A stretch of 38,419 bases of DNA from a virus. The notes beneath the pieces are model-generated. The model searched no databases and was not told the origin of the DNA. It saw only the letters and a list, made by a program, of their open reading frames with translations. Each line of letters starts with the position of its first letter. The first letter of the stretch is position 1. Where the stretch lies: positions 1 to 38,419 of IMG/VR virus record IMGVR_UViG_3300047455_000125; one strand, 5' to 3'. A program made the translations under genes and the position numbers. Shown here in pieces: positions 9,001 to 16,595 of the stretch.

Positions 9001-11897
9001 GTGTAACATACAACATTTATATTAACGGAGAACGTGTAGACGACGAAGCATGGGACGGAACCACAAGCGCAGCAAACTTGCAAAACAAAAAAGCGTTTAT
9101 GGCTCCTATCGTAGGCGACGGCACAACTGATACATTTACTTTTGAAAACGAAACAGGATATTTAAAATATCTTAACGATATAAATCCTGATTGGAAAGAC
9201 AATCCGCCAAAAGAAATTGTAACTATTCGCAGAACAACTTCAGACGGTTCACTATTGCCAAACGAAGAAAGCTACGATACTGCTCTGCAAGGTGGCGACT
9301 TAGCATACACTACTGCACTTGGTATTAATGCAGAAGAAATTAATGTAGACGGCGATGGATTTGTAACACCTACAACATCAAAAGGTCCAGAAGAAACAAT
9401 ACCTGGGCAAGTGCTTGATACATTAGACATTACTGTTTATGAAAGACCAGTTGACGGTTCAAGTTTAATGCAAAGTCACATGTTCAAAGGTGACGGATCG
9501 ACAACAGTGTTTAATTTAAGACAACGTCCGTTCTCATATGAAAGTATAATTGTTAAAATTAATTATAATATTGTATATGGTAAAACAGAATATAAAGTTG
9601 ACTACGATAATAATCAAGTAATATTCTACGATCCACCAGCTGATGGCGCTAATATTGTAATAATGAGCATGGGTCTTAGTGGCGAAAATATATTAGACTA
9701 TGATGAATTTACAGCAGATGGAACTACACAAGAATTCTTAACTGGAATTGCATATTCTGATACTGCACATGCTTATGTAACAGTTAATGGTGAATACCAA
9801 GCGTTTGATTTAATTGAGTCTGATGACACTTATGCAATCCCAGGAAATTGTGTAATACGATTTGTTCAACCACCGCAGGCTAGCAAATTAATACAATACG
9901 GGTTGTTTGATAGTGATATTGAATCATTTAGTCAAGTTACTATAGATGAAATTATAGCAGATGGGTCTTCAGTTAGTTACGAACTTTCAAAAGCTCCATT
10001 TAATCAAGAACCAGATGCATTCAACATAATTGTAACTGTTAATGACAAATTGTTAAATGCAGGGTACAGTGAAACATTTACAGTTGAAGGCTCTGTATTA
10101 GAGTACAAAATGAAAGTGTGGCAAGTTCCAGTTGGTTCACTATCAGGCTCACATATGAAAGTATTCTTAAATGGTAGAGAATTAGAATTCTTACAAGAAT
10201 GGACATTTGAAGGTGCATTAGCATTTAATCCTAATGTTTCGCCTGATGCACAACCTGGTAGTACTGTAATACTTAATAGAGGTATTGCTGTAGCAGGCGA
10301 TGAACTAAAAGTGTATGTTATGGATAACGGACAATACAGATTTGGTTACTGGGACGAGAACGATGCATATGTTGACACATCAGGCGCTGACAGCACTGCT
10401 CCTGTAATTTACTTTGACGAAACTTACAGTATTGGTGATGTTATCCGAGTGTATCAGTTTAGTAACCATGATGGTCAGGGTATTGATAGAGAAAATTATG
10501 ATGTTGTGCAACGTACTGAAATGACATACCAGTCTCAGGGATACTATGACTATAGACAGTTAAAGAGAGGTTTAATTAAACTAAGACAAGAAGCAGTCGG
10601 TGTTGATTATGTTTGGGTATCACTGAACGGCAAGTGGCTAACTCCTACAGCAGATTATATCTTGCTAGAAAATAAAAATTATATTGAATTTATAACTCCT
10701 GTAGTAGACGCCGATACTATTGATATTATTCACTTTAGCAATCCGCCAATTTCTAATAAGTTTGGTTGGAGACAGTTTAAAGACATGCTTAACCGCACTC
10801 ATTACAAGCGTCTAAGTAAAGATGATCAATATACTTTAGCAGAACCTTTAAACTGGTATGATAGAACGATTACTGTTCTTGAAACAGAAGGTAATTTACC
10901 AACGCCTGATCCAAAAGGAAAGATACCAGGTGTGCTGTTTATTGATGGCGAACGTATTGAGTTCTTTAGAAGAGACGGCAATGTATTAAAGCAATTACGC
11001 AGAGGAACATTGGGTACAGGTATTAAGGATAGTTACGATGCAGGAATTAAATTCTATAACCAAAGTATAGATAGTACAATTCCGTATAAAGATAAAGAAG
11101 AAACTGTAGTTGCACTTTCTGGAGAATATAAGGATATGGCATTAGTATATCCAGATAATAGTCCAGAAATGTTAGTTACTAGTATTGCTTATAACTTTAA
11201 TAATAATACAGTATTCCCACTAGGCGGACAAGTTGCAACAGTTGACGGCGAAGGCTTTAGACCAGGCGTAAGTGTACTAGTTCAAGATGTTGAATGTGAA
11301 ACAACATACGTAAGTGATACACAATTACAGTTTATAACCCCAGCATTGTCAGTAGGTTCATATGATTTAGTAATCATTAACCCTGTAGAAACAGATCCGG
11401 TATTTAGACCATCAACTAGTTTAGTTGTTCCTAAGTACCTACCATATGTACAAATATTGTTACCATTTGCTCCATATCCTAATCCTGCAAGTTCAGGCAC
11501 TTGGGATCCAGCAACTGAAACAGGATGGTACAAGGATGCATTTGAAAACTTAGGAATCCCAGAAGTATACTGGGAGGCACAAGATATTGAGGTATTTGCA
11601 AATGGTCGTAGACTTCGTAAAAATCCAATTAAAGTTTACGATGTAAACGAAGGTCAGTTTAGCCCAGATGGCGATGTTTGGTTACAAGCAGAATATGCAG
11701 TTAACAAAAATGTCGGAGCATATGTACGCCTAACTGCACCTCCAGAGCCAAATACAGTGCTAACTATAGTAAGAAAGCAAGGTTTAATTTGGAATGAAAT
11801 AACAGACGAAACGCTAGGAACATATAAACCACTAGGTCAGTCAAACACAGAAGTAGCAACTTTCTTACGTGGAAAGAGTATTGATTTACCGCGATAA
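1..11897 (+). CDS. Giant modular virion structural protein (adhesin or tail-fibre type), 5' end outside the window
   Basis: The frame is open from base 3 with no stop, so the TTG at 81 is not a credible start; the gene begins upstream and at least 3964 residues are visible. Segments, by nucleotide: aromatic G-x-x-V-x-Y/F-x-x-x-x-Y motifs resembling CBM5/12-type carbohydrate-binding modules (about 645-720, 1425-1500, 3010-3080, 4915-4995); FG-GAP-like propeller blades such as GKYLVVGSPDAS (about 2700-2990, 5150-5600, 5740-5900); GSGY-type repeats ending in TAPEVTI-like strands (about 7090-7300, 8200-8420); a run of roughly 80-residue beta modules starting DGST..F.L and ending in PP turns (about 8450-10740); an IDGERI...L..LRRGTLGT module (10920-11030); and an IPT/TIG-like Ig fold (about 11150-11400). 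No catalytic motif or membrane segment was seen. It lies directly upstream of fibre genes, which suggests a baseplate or fibre-associated receptor-binding role. Virion assignment is fairly secure; the exact role is inferred. Confidence 0.8.
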   Translation, partial: LSDPFIFGDNSPIENVWRQSSEFPFALLTSWIINSPSSLLAVGFDRSRQIRNTLGHIVYEPTMDHIKLSDLVFPNTAVDSTQVLTSGLVNYIVAYMASSVTSNLDDYKRRLTSIKNCLAFKLGGFTDKSKFKLILESRTPLNNGNVFVPEENYNIVLHTSSPIKTINYSGVIVEKRATGFIVRGYNRENPVFKWYRPFSSNKDITVNVGGISESFVQWTAGQLYTKGKNVQYQNTFYSVLETHTANISFESSKFAKLPKLPTTGGADAVFKERFNKFDEELMPYGTNLKTIQDVVDFLLGYEQWLLAQGFRFEYYDGEEQVLSDWKNSCREFMFWSTQNWGEGALIALSPVADEINFETKYSTVDNIFDNFYGYSLLKSDGTKLVEEFTRISRQEPNKFKIRPRQTSDGVYAVQIPIIRKEHIVLLDNTTVFGDVIYQPPTGYRQDRIRVLGYRTVDWDGSLNIPGFIYDEAVVTEWEPWADYAIGSLVKHKQFYYSANEKVLGTELFQDNYWSRLNEKPESKLLTNFEYKTNQFADFYDLDTDNFDIEQQKFAQHLVGYQNRNYLANIINDDVSQYKFYQGMIKEKGTLNSLNKLFDVLSEADKESIDFYEEWAIKQSQYGASEGFDEVEFKLNEANFRTSPQAFLLTNDITGNETDLVYRISDFEAYKKPDNYSNALFPTLTDLPQYTRNPGYTHIEDVAVIVSTYDDLTTKSFNEIKNNEYAWVGNRNGDWNVYQHVNSSYIITSIKGNATAVSIGAVDKNQFTITLDTSVTDIKVGDIIGIYDLIETSYATEDSTYPIARQTSSDVDGFFKVLKVSINEIIIETGKVISDINSCRGIVTKFVSVRASTYEQANEYAQAGISKNSLLWVDSDDNNQWRVIKNTQPFNLLQQIPGEDRAALDSFASNLAVDSRNVTLAVSTPLSGSLDEDLNPIAGDGKVFVYTRGGNNQNFQFTQIIEPISTTADLYKGFGKGIGLSNDGKYLVVGSPDASNVKTKFKGEFDPTADYQNTEIVQYNEQLWEAVLDIQGANASLPFGSFTAMIEVIQDNNIIGGEIQFNNLLAGNYPFTNTETNHILVRAGVDQYRATGPGDTVFLDWYAETTANQSQSPTNLFRDPFDGQLPSVTEAFLESGLVVQKKIDVVLYINAFSLLPNIGDQVESQGVFGYVEYIYQEGPSAVVYIGGSVGIWQETEALYLETGEFLGQYVRNAPKELAELDTSDDLGGYWWFDLPATITTGDVVEDEGRALAIYNIIPAGKTAIPAAGGNIWDYNNTEQFQGNNNQNSYIRTFTSEGEPGAYENFDVIKSDLFVVRAPKDLTDILNVVTPGNANNDKVGLRVLNLPNLNDQSYVDITPTGLQYFWTNKTHTLYDVWDGYIEFALDESDDFGRRYEPLVGQFIRDKVTGATAQVAFYQRNSTEATVFVKNVAGALPWSLGSDHGEPAILEMLRIPDNPSAVYSTTRPLGGIKTTSLGSEDLGIGGMCVFQLDAELDEVPANDTIIGAEYIIYKDSEILGLPSDANIPSSVNLDWKNVYRVPVNGDGEVLPLNNYGMYSVYVRENVSTYTPIGSFIVPEQIDGLRIGSNIKVAKRNDLYKAFIGCEGNGTSANPGRIYFVNSGTDDEGIFYNWELAKDKRYKGQFGEDRNYYLNEVVFYDGEFYTAQTNIAAGDPFNILDWSLATDDSIRSIDYVGFIPNNTDNVVNNDSSLKLDQTGLISFGKDFDVSDDGEVLVVTAEYNNGPNKVIVYRNVNDNYQKYQEFESTQDNDDFGAQISISQDGSMIAVSAPNANTKDGEERGTVYIYTYNSATDVREFELTQTLTSAAPIRGEEFGGNIDFDGRMLYVSAFSAASDDVTQFDTYQTRLYPESVANGKKYILNPNSAGTTATTFDNGFTSFKNIIPSNGVVYAYDRIQDSLVFGQTIDFNDPNIKFFGRKINVKNNHLYVSLPSYDNKDSNGVSINRPGTILDYRRPDSTRIWESYRTPNAPVDLEKIKRVMLYDRNKNVVLENLDYIDPVQGKIAGPADQEIRWKTVFDPATYTIGNSTVDVDETESWGPDQVGQIWWDLSTSKFLNTYLEGSVVYKSNNFNTLFLGSSVDIYEWVQSNIKPDAWDTLSAQPEGPSKGITGTTRYGKDVYVEKRVYDSIAQKFTSYYYFWVKNKKTVPEIENRSLSAETITKLIEDPAGQGYKFITFLGNDSFALYNCDSLIKDTDTVLSIQYWTYSNKFSNIHNQYQILAEGLDTSTPNSEIEQKWFDSLIGYDKQTRPVPDPKLSATEKYGILNKPRQSWFINKVEALKQLTERVNIVLQDNLITDEKNISKLQDFDPAPTLISRHYDVAVDTEIDLEFVGVSRLITAELQAVVQDGKIVRVDIINSGRGYKVAPTYEITGLGADAEFEIVINTAGQITEVNILNTGYNYNENTEITVRPFTVLVKADNQIRGNWALYSRNVAARTWSRIGSQAYDVTKYWNYVDWYASEYNEFTEIDHVIEQSYGLQSIDDQYGDIVKILNVGGEGWLLLEKIDNQDTIDYTVNYKTIGKQNGTIQLSENLYNFDASRVGFDTQTFDTQFFDSQPIAETRIILESLRDDILVNDLAEEYNKLFFASLRYVFAEQGYVDWAFKTSFVKAKHNVGRLSNRVTYKNDALSSYEDYINEVKPYKAKVREYVSDYATVENSKSTVSDFDNPPKYNKETKNIEVSDIRVINGFLSGNFDNYADYPNKFWIDNASYKVVEIAIADPGSKYTSAPVVSIEGNATAQASLGPGGKISSIVITNPGSGYITAPEVTINGSIADGGHPATVSARLGDSLIRSTHTTVKFDRVSGTFFITQLNETEQYAGTGSKSEFDLKWPMDMRTNTIEITINGELVLNSQYTYDNYINNTDGFDKYYGKVIFNDPPKNTSVVNISYKKSVRLLDAQDRINLFYNPTSGQIGKDITQLMDGVDYGGVQVKSFEFAGPTGWDTDNWYTGSWDIFDDTFDEESFETDGSTLVFELSAPLQKGVTYNIYINGERVDDEAWDGTTSAANLQNKKAFMAPIVGDGTTDTFTFENETGYLKYLNDINPDWKDNPPKEIVTIRRTTSDGSLLPNEESYDTALQGGDLAYTTALGINAEEINVDGDGFVTPTTSKGPEETIPGQVLDTLDITVYERPVDGSSLMQSHMFKGDGSTTVFNLRQRPFSYESIIVKINYNIVYGKTEYKVDYDNNQVIFYDPPADGANIVIMSMGLSGENILDYDEFTADGTTQEFLTGIAYSDTAHAYVTVNGEYQAFDLIESDDTYAIPGNCVIRFVQPPQASKLIQYGLFDSDIESFSQVTIDEIIADGSSVSYELSKAPFNQEPDAFNIIVTVNDKLLNAGYSETFTVEGSVLEYKMKVWQVPVGSLSGSHMKVFLNGRELEFLQEWTFEGALAFNPNVSPDAQPGSTVILNRGIAVAGDELKVYVMDNGQYRFGYWDENDAYVDTSGADSTAPVIYFDETYSIGDVIRVYQFSNHDGQGIDRENYDVVQRTEMTYQSQGYYDYRQLKRGLIKLRQEAVGVDYVWVSLNGKWLTPTADYILLENKNYIEFITPVVDADTIDIIHFSNPPISNKFGWRQFKDMLNRTHYKRLSKDDQYTLAEPLNWYDRTITVLETEGNLPTPDPKGKIPGVLFIDGERIEFFRRDGNVLKQLRRGTLGTGIKDSYDAGIKFYNQSIDSTIPYKDKEETVVALSGEYKDMALVYPDNSPEMLVTSIAYNFNNNTVFPLGGQVATVDGEGFRPGVSVLVQDVECETTYVSDTQLQFITPALSVGSYDLVIINPVETDPVFRPSTSLVVPKYLPYVQILLPFAPYPNPASSGTWDPATETGWYKDAFENLGIPEVYWEAQDIEVFANGRRLRKNPIKVYDVNEGQFSPDGDVWLQAEYAVNKNVGAYVRLTAPPEPNTVLTIVRKQGLIWNEITDETLGTYKPLGQSNTEVATFLRGKSIDLPR

Positions 11898-11900
11898 ATA
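11893..11900 (+). promoter_or_regulatory. Candidate T4-type late promoter (GATAAATA)
   Basis: GATAAATA matches seven of eight positions of the T4 late promoter TATAAATA. It overlaps the TAA stop of the giant gene and ends 18 bases before the next ATG, with AGGA (11908-11911) between them. Its position just ahead of a structural gene supports the call; an octamer in AT-rich DNA can also arise by chance. Confidence 0.5.
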
Positions 11901-11918
11901 CATTGACAGGAAAACAAA

Positions 11919-12533
11919 ATGGCAGACAATTTTTTTGATAAACAGGGTATATTTTTAGAAGGACATGTGAAAATACATGACCCCTCTTCTGGAGAAATAC
12001 TACTTAATAAGCGTAACGCAATACACTATGAAAATATGAGTATTGCGCTTGCAGAAAGTTTAAGTAATGCAGGCCAAGGCTGGGTGCATGAAATGAGCTT
12101 TGGCAATGGTGGTACTAGCTTAGACCCAACAGGTATTATTACATACCTAACACCAAACAGTACAGGTACTAATGCAAGTTTGTACAACCAAACATTTAGT
12201 AAAGTAGTAGATGATAGAAGCGTTAATAACGTAGATCCTGCTCGTAACAAGATTGACATTAGACATGTTAGCGGTACAAACTATACTGATATACTTGTTA
12301 CTTGTTTGCTAGATTACGGCGAGCCAGATGGTCAAGATGCATTTGATACTGCTAGTAGTACAGAAAGTTTATATGTATTTGATGAACTAGGTTTAAGAGG
12401 TTATAATCCCGACGGGACAGGACGTTTGCTAACACATGTTATTTTCCATCCAATACAAAAGAGTTTAAACCGACTTATACAAATTGATTACACAGTAAGA
12501 GTACAATCATTAACTGGTTTCAACGAGGGGTAA
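11919..12533 (+). CDS. Phage virion structural protein, 204 aa
   Basis: This is a probable virion component of baseplate or fibre type. The ATG follows AGGA at 11908-11911 with a 7-base spacer and a late-promoter-like octamer. The N-terminal part contains GHVKIHDPSSGEILLNKRNA, then a Gly-rich MSFGNGGT stretch near residue 60, and the rest is predicted to be mostly beta; no signal peptide, membrane segment or catalytic motif is visible. I recognise this type of protein from T4-like phages of aquatic bacteria, where it sits among tail genes, but I cannot name the T4 counterpart. It lies between the giant structural gene and the collar-fibre gene and ends three bases before the latter's ATG, so the two are probably co-translated. 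Confidence 0.65.
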   Translation: MADNFFDKQGIFLEGHVKIHDPSSGEILLNKRNAIHYENMSIALAESLSNAGQGWVHEMSFGNGGTSLDPTGIITYLTPNSTGTNASLYNQTFSKVVDDRSVNNVDPARNKIDIRHVSGTNYTDILVTCLLDYGEPDGQDAFDTASSTESLYVFDELGLRGYNPDGTGRLLTHVIFHPIQKSLNRLIQIDYTVRVQSLTGFNEG

Positions 12534-12536
12534 TAA

Positions 12537-14618
12537 ATGGCATATACAATTAATTACACAGACGTTGCAAACAAAGGAACTATTACAGTAGAAGACGGTA
12601 CAATTAACCGTGAAACTACTTTAGGATTTCCGGGACGCAATTCTACAGCATATGGTGCAACGATTGCAGAAAACTTTCTACATTTATTAGAAAATTTTGC
12701 TAGTAATACTCCACCAGAAAATCCAGTAGAAGGTCAGCTATGGTATGATAATACATTAACTGAAGAAAAGTTAATGGTATACAATGATACTAACTGGGTG
12801 CCTGCAAGCGGAATTACAAAATCAATTAATACTCCTCCTATTGCACAATTAGGTGATTTGTGGGTTGATACTGATAACCAACAGTTATATTTGTTTACTG
12901 GCGGTGGCTGGGTATTAGTAGGACCAAGTTTCTCAGACGGTCTAGCTACTGGTGCAAAAGCAGATCAAATTATCGGACAAGACAATTTACAATACAACAT
13001 TTTAAGAATTGAAGTATCAGGACAAACTATCGGTATTCTTAGTGGCGCAGATAACTCTTTTGTACCTAAGTCAACTATTGCAGGATTTGCATCTATTAAT
13101 CCAGGATTTAACTTAATTAATAGAGATACTGACAATGACGGATTAAGTAATTTTAAATTCTTTGGTACTGCTGAAAAAGCAGAGAACTTAATTGTTAATA
13201 ATGAAATTGTTGCTGCTGGCAACTTTTTAAGAGGAAACACTACAAGTACTACGCTATTTCCGCTTAATATCCAAAACAACCAAGGTATTAATTACGGTGT
13301 AAACGCTGAACTTACAATTGGCGTTGAAGGTAACGCTGGTGTTATCCAACATAACATTGGTGGTTCTAACATCGACATGCGTGTAAGAAACAATGATGTT
13401 GCTAGAACTGTTATACGTGTTGACTCTAGCTTGCGAGTTGGTGTTAATACTGAAGCACCTGAACAAGCACTTGATGTTGTAGGAAACATACAGTCAAGCG
13501 GTAGTGTTATTATTAATGATACTGCACAAAGCACAACAATTAATAACGGAGCACTTCAAGTTAGAGGCGGCGCCGGGATTAGACAGAATCTAAATGTAGG
13601 CGGTGAAACAAAACTTTCTAATTTACTTACAACAAATAGTATTGTCCCAGATGATAATAATATTAGAGATTTAGGTTCATCAACGAGATATTTTAGAAAT
13701 ACATATTCTAGTAATTTCTTTGGTACATTAGAAGGCACAGTTAACGGTAAAGTTAACGGTCCGTCAACATCATCTGCTAACTTAATTAATAGAACAACAT
13801 TTATTATGGAAGGCGATGTTGCAACATTGGTTCCTGTTGAGTTTGACGGAGCGTATCAAGATCCACAGTTTGATAACGGCGAAGGCAATGCAGTTGGCGA
13901 AGTACCGTTAACAAAGAAATTTAGAACTGAAATTTCAAACCAGTTTATTTCGTTAAAGCCAAGAGAATCAGATGTATCCGGAGACGACCTTATATTGTTT
14001 AATGATGTCGAAGGCGCAACTCCAGGCCTTAAAAGTGTTACTAAAGAAAATTTCTTAAAAACTATTCCAAGAACACCGGCAGGTGTTATATTACCATTTG
14101 GAGGTGATACTCCTCCTGATGATGATTGGATTTTATGTGATGGCCGAGAACTTGACAAAACTGATTATCAGGCACTATTCCAAGTAATTGGATATAAGTT
14201 CAAACCAGAATCACAGGTTGGTAATAACAACTTTGCTGTACCAGATATGCGCGGCAGAATGCCAATGGGTGCAGATAACATGGGCGGAACAAGTGCTAAT
14301 ATTGTACAAGCAACATCTGCAGATATTATAGGTGCGCTTGACGGTAGTGAAACAAAACTAATAGACGTTACTAACTTACCAGAGCACCAACATGATCTTC
14401 AGGATAAGGATAGTAACCAGTTTTATGCTATTCAAGATAGACAAGATCCATCAACTGACACTAATGTTACAGGCATTGATGGCCCAACTGCTACAAACGG
14501 CGGACAAAAACTATCAAACAGCGGCAATGTTATTAGTTCTAACCCTGTAGGACAAGAATTTAATATTATGCCACCGACAGTGACAATGAATTATATTATA
14601 TATTCTGGAAGAGGGTAA
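12537..14618 (+). CDS. Tail fibre protein with phage tail-collar domain
   Basis: This 693-residue fibre protein probably contributes to host recognition. Residues 1 to about 150 form a domain shared with the next two genes, with the signature ENF..LLENFA, then GQLWYD, then two W-D-rich repeats ending VLVGP. The middle is a beta-rich shaft (GVNTEAPEQALDVVGN, SGSVIIND). Residues about 514-580 match the phage tail collar family (PF07484 type): GVILPFGGDTPPDDDWILCDG followed by PDMRGRMPMGADN. A histidine cluster EHQH near residue 616 recalls the metal-binding histidines of T4 short-fibre tips. The C terminus, MNYIIYSGRG, is typical of collar proteins. The ATG is preceded by GAGGGG at 12525-12530 with a 6-base spacer. 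Fibre identity is secure; the position in the virion is not. Confidence 0.85.
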   Translation: MAYTINYTDVANKGTITVEDGTINRETTLGFPGRNSTAYGATIAENFLHLLENFASNTPPENPVEGQLWYDNTLTEEKLMVYNDTNWVPASGITKSINTPPIAQLGDLWVDTDNQQLYLFTGGGWVLVGPSFSDGLATGAKADQIIGQDNLQYNILRIEVSGQTIGILSGADNSFVPKSTIAGFASINPGFNLINRDTDNDGLSNFKFFGTAEKAENLIVNNEIVAAGNFLRGNTTSTTLFPLNIQNNQGINYGVNAELTIGVEGNAGVIQHNIGGSNIDMRVRNNDVARTVIRVDSSLRVGVNTEAPEQALDVVGNIQSSGSVIINDTAQSTTINNGALQVRGGAGIRQNLNVGGETKLSNLLTTNSIVPDDNNIRDLGSSTRYFRNTYSSNFFGTLEGTVNGKVNGPSTSSANLINRTTFIMEGDVATLVPVEFDGAYQDPQFDNGEGNAVGEVPLTKKFRTEISNQFISLKPRESDVSGDDLILFNDVEGATPGLKSVTKENFLKTIPRTPAGVILPFGGDTPPDDDWILCDGRELDKTDYQALFQVIGYKFKPESQVGNNNFAVPDMRGRMPMGADNMGGTSANIVQATSADIIGALDGSETKLIDVTNLPEHQHDLQDKDSNQFYAIQDRQDPSTDTNVTGIDGPTATNGGQKLSNSGNVISSNPVGQEFNIMPPTVTMNYIIYSGRG

Positions 14619-14620
14619 AG

Positions 14621-16555
14621 ATGAGTTATAAACTAAACAAAACCAACGGTGAACTATTAGTAGACTTAGTAGACGGTCAGCTTGACACTACTAGTACTGA
14701 TATAGCACTAGTTGGTCGCAACTATAAAGGTTACGGAGAAGCAATTAATGAAAACTTAATTAAGATGCTTGAGAACTTTGCTAAAACTAGCGCACCTGGT
14801 GCACCTCTTGTAGGCCAACTTTGGTACGATACAGCAGAGCAACGTTTAAAAATTTATACTGGCGAAACATTTCGTTCAGCCGCAGGAGCAGTTGTTAGTC
14901 AGTCACAACCTAACTTAGTAGCAGGCGACCTGTGGATTGATAGTTTAAATAACAAACTTTACTTTTTTGACGGTAGTGATATTGTATTAGTAGGTCCGCA
15001 GTATACAGCAAGCCAAGGCAAAACTGGTACAGAAGCGTTTACAATACTAGATACTAATGGTCAAGACCAAACAGTTTTATACTTATATATTAACGGACAA
15101 TTAAACGGTATATATTCAAGAACAGAATTTAGACCAAGAGTTAATATTGTAGGATTTCCCGTAGATCCAGATGATAATAGAGTACCAAAAAGACAATTAA
15201 TTCGTATTGGATTTAATCCAGCTAGTACTAGCTTTTGGTTTAGAGGCACAGCAACATCATCAAGAGGTTTGATTAGTGACGCTGGAGAAGAATTTACTGA
15301 AGCAAACTTTATGAAAACTGTCGGAGATACTAGTACTACTGGCAGTATAGCAATTAAAAATTCTTTAGGCCTTACTGTAGGTGTTAGTGATACAGTCTAT
15401 GCAGCACTAAGAGTTGATGTTGATGATAGTTATCTAACTATATTAGAAACACAGCGACTAGAAAGAGACTTTACTATTAGAACACGTAGAGGAAACTTAT
15501 TTGATAATGCATTTTATGCAGATTCAAAAAACAAGCGTGTTGGCATTTATACATCGGCACCAACAGTGGATTTTGATGTAAACGGCGATGCAAGAGTTAC
15601 AGGTGATCTTGAAGTTGAAGGTAACTTAACAATTCAAGGTGATACAACTTATTTGAATGTATCCAGTTTGCGTGTAGAAGATAAAAACATTGAATTAGGA
15701 TTATTAAATGATAGTGCAATTGGCGATGATACAGTTGTTGATGGCGCCGGCGTAATTATTCGTTCAACAGATGGTAATAAATCATTAACTTGGGAAGTTG
15801 AAACAGGAAACTGGACATCTAGTGAAGATTGGGATCTAGAAGTAGGACACACATATAAGATTAATGATAGAACATTGCTTTCATCAAACAGATTGCATGA
15901 TGATATTTTATATGCTGAAGGATTAATACAAGTAGGTAGCTTGTCAAACTTAACAGTAGTAGGCGATGTTAATATTGCTAACAATTTAAACTCTGCTAAC
16001 GCTCTTAATATTACAAGTAACGGTACAATAACAGTTAATACACAATTAATCCAAGGAGTTTCTACTCCAATTAGTAAACGTATTGCTGATAATACAGGCG
16101 GAAATGAAGATTTAGACAGTAGTGTAGCAACAAAAGGATATGTTGATGTAGAAATTAGTGCAGAACCAGTTGTACTAACATTTGATGCTACTGGATTTTC
16201 AAATCCGTCAGCAGTATTTTCTGACAATATTGGACCGCATGAAGATATTAAGGATGCATTAGAATACTTATATCCAGCATCGCAAAAAGCGAACGGCACA
16301 GATGCAAGAGTTTTTGCAACTTCTTATATAAGTGCAACAGTTACAGGAATTAATATTAATGCAGCAGCAGTTAAAACAACAGCTAATGTATATGTTGATC
16401 CTGATGATAGTACTACACCAGAATTTGACAGTGTGTTAAAAGATATTTCGTTTAATCCTGTTACTGGTAATGCGAACTTGTCGCCGGCAAGAGCAAAAAT
16501 AGATTTTAAAGTGGTTGCCGGAGTATGGCAGTGGCAGCGTACCACACCAGTTTAA
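14621..16555 (+). CDS. Tail fibre protein, second member of the shared-N-terminus family
   Basis: The protein has 644 residues. Its N-terminal 135 residues parallel those of its two neighbours: LVGRNYKGYGEAINENLIKM, LENFA, GQLWYDT, a second W-D repeat and VLVGPQY. This is read as the part that attaches to the virion. The shaft holds RVGIYTSAPTVDFDVNGDAR and left-handed-looking repeats (GDLEVEGNLTIQGDTTYLNV), followed by the ATKGYVD motif common in fibre proteins near their distal domain. The last 120 residues resemble no domain I know and may be the variable receptor-binding tip. No collar domain is present. It starts two bases after the previous stop, with GAGGG at 14611-14615 and a 5-base spacer. 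Confidence 0.8.
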   Translation: MSYKLNKTNGELLVDLVDGQLDTTSTDIALVGRNYKGYGEAINENLIKMLENFAKTSAPGAPLVGQLWYDTAEQRLKIYTGETFRSAAGAVVSQSQPNLVAGDLWIDSLNNKLYFFDGSDIVLVGPQYTASQGKTGTEAFTILDTNGQDQTVLYLYINGQLNGIYSRTEFRPRVNIVGFPVDPDDNRVPKRQLIRIGFNPASTSFWFRGTATSSRGLISDAGEEFTEANFMKTVGDTSTTGSIAIKNSLGLTVGVSDTVYAALRVDVDDSYLTILETQRLERDFTIRTRRGNLFDNAFYADSKNKRVGIYTSAPTVDFDVNGDARVTGDLEVEGNLTIQGDTTYLNVSSLRVEDKNIELGLLNDSAIGDDTVVDGAGVIIRSTDGNKSLTWEVETGNWTSSEDWDLEVGHTYKINDRTLLSSNRLHDDILYAEGLIQVGSLSNLTVVGDVNIANNLNSANALNITSNGTITVNTQLIQGVSTPISKRIADNTGGNEDLDSSVATKGYVDVEISAEPVVLTFDATGFSNPSAVFSDNIGPHEDIKDALEYLYPASQKANGTDARVFATSYISATVTGININAAAVKTTANVYVDPDDSTTPEFDSVLKDISFNPVTGNANLSPARAKIDFKVVAGVWQWQRTTPV

Positions 16556-16562
16556 CAAAACA

Positions 16563-16570
16563 GATAAATA
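16563..16570 (+). promoter_or_regulatory. Candidate T4-type late promoter (GATAAATA)
   Basis: GATAAATA lies in the 40-base gap between two fibre genes and ends 25 bases before the ATG at 16596. It is identical to the octamer at 11893. The Shine-Dalgarno AGGGG follows at 16584-16588. Confidence 0.5.
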
Positions 16571-16595
16571 CTAAGTCGCACATAGGGGTTTATAA

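Noticed and set aside
15649-16299. 216-residue antisense open frame
   Set aside because: It is opposite a well-supported fibre gene, lacks a ribosome site, and its Ser/Leu/Thr-rich product looks like the complement of AT-rich beta-repeat coding sequence.
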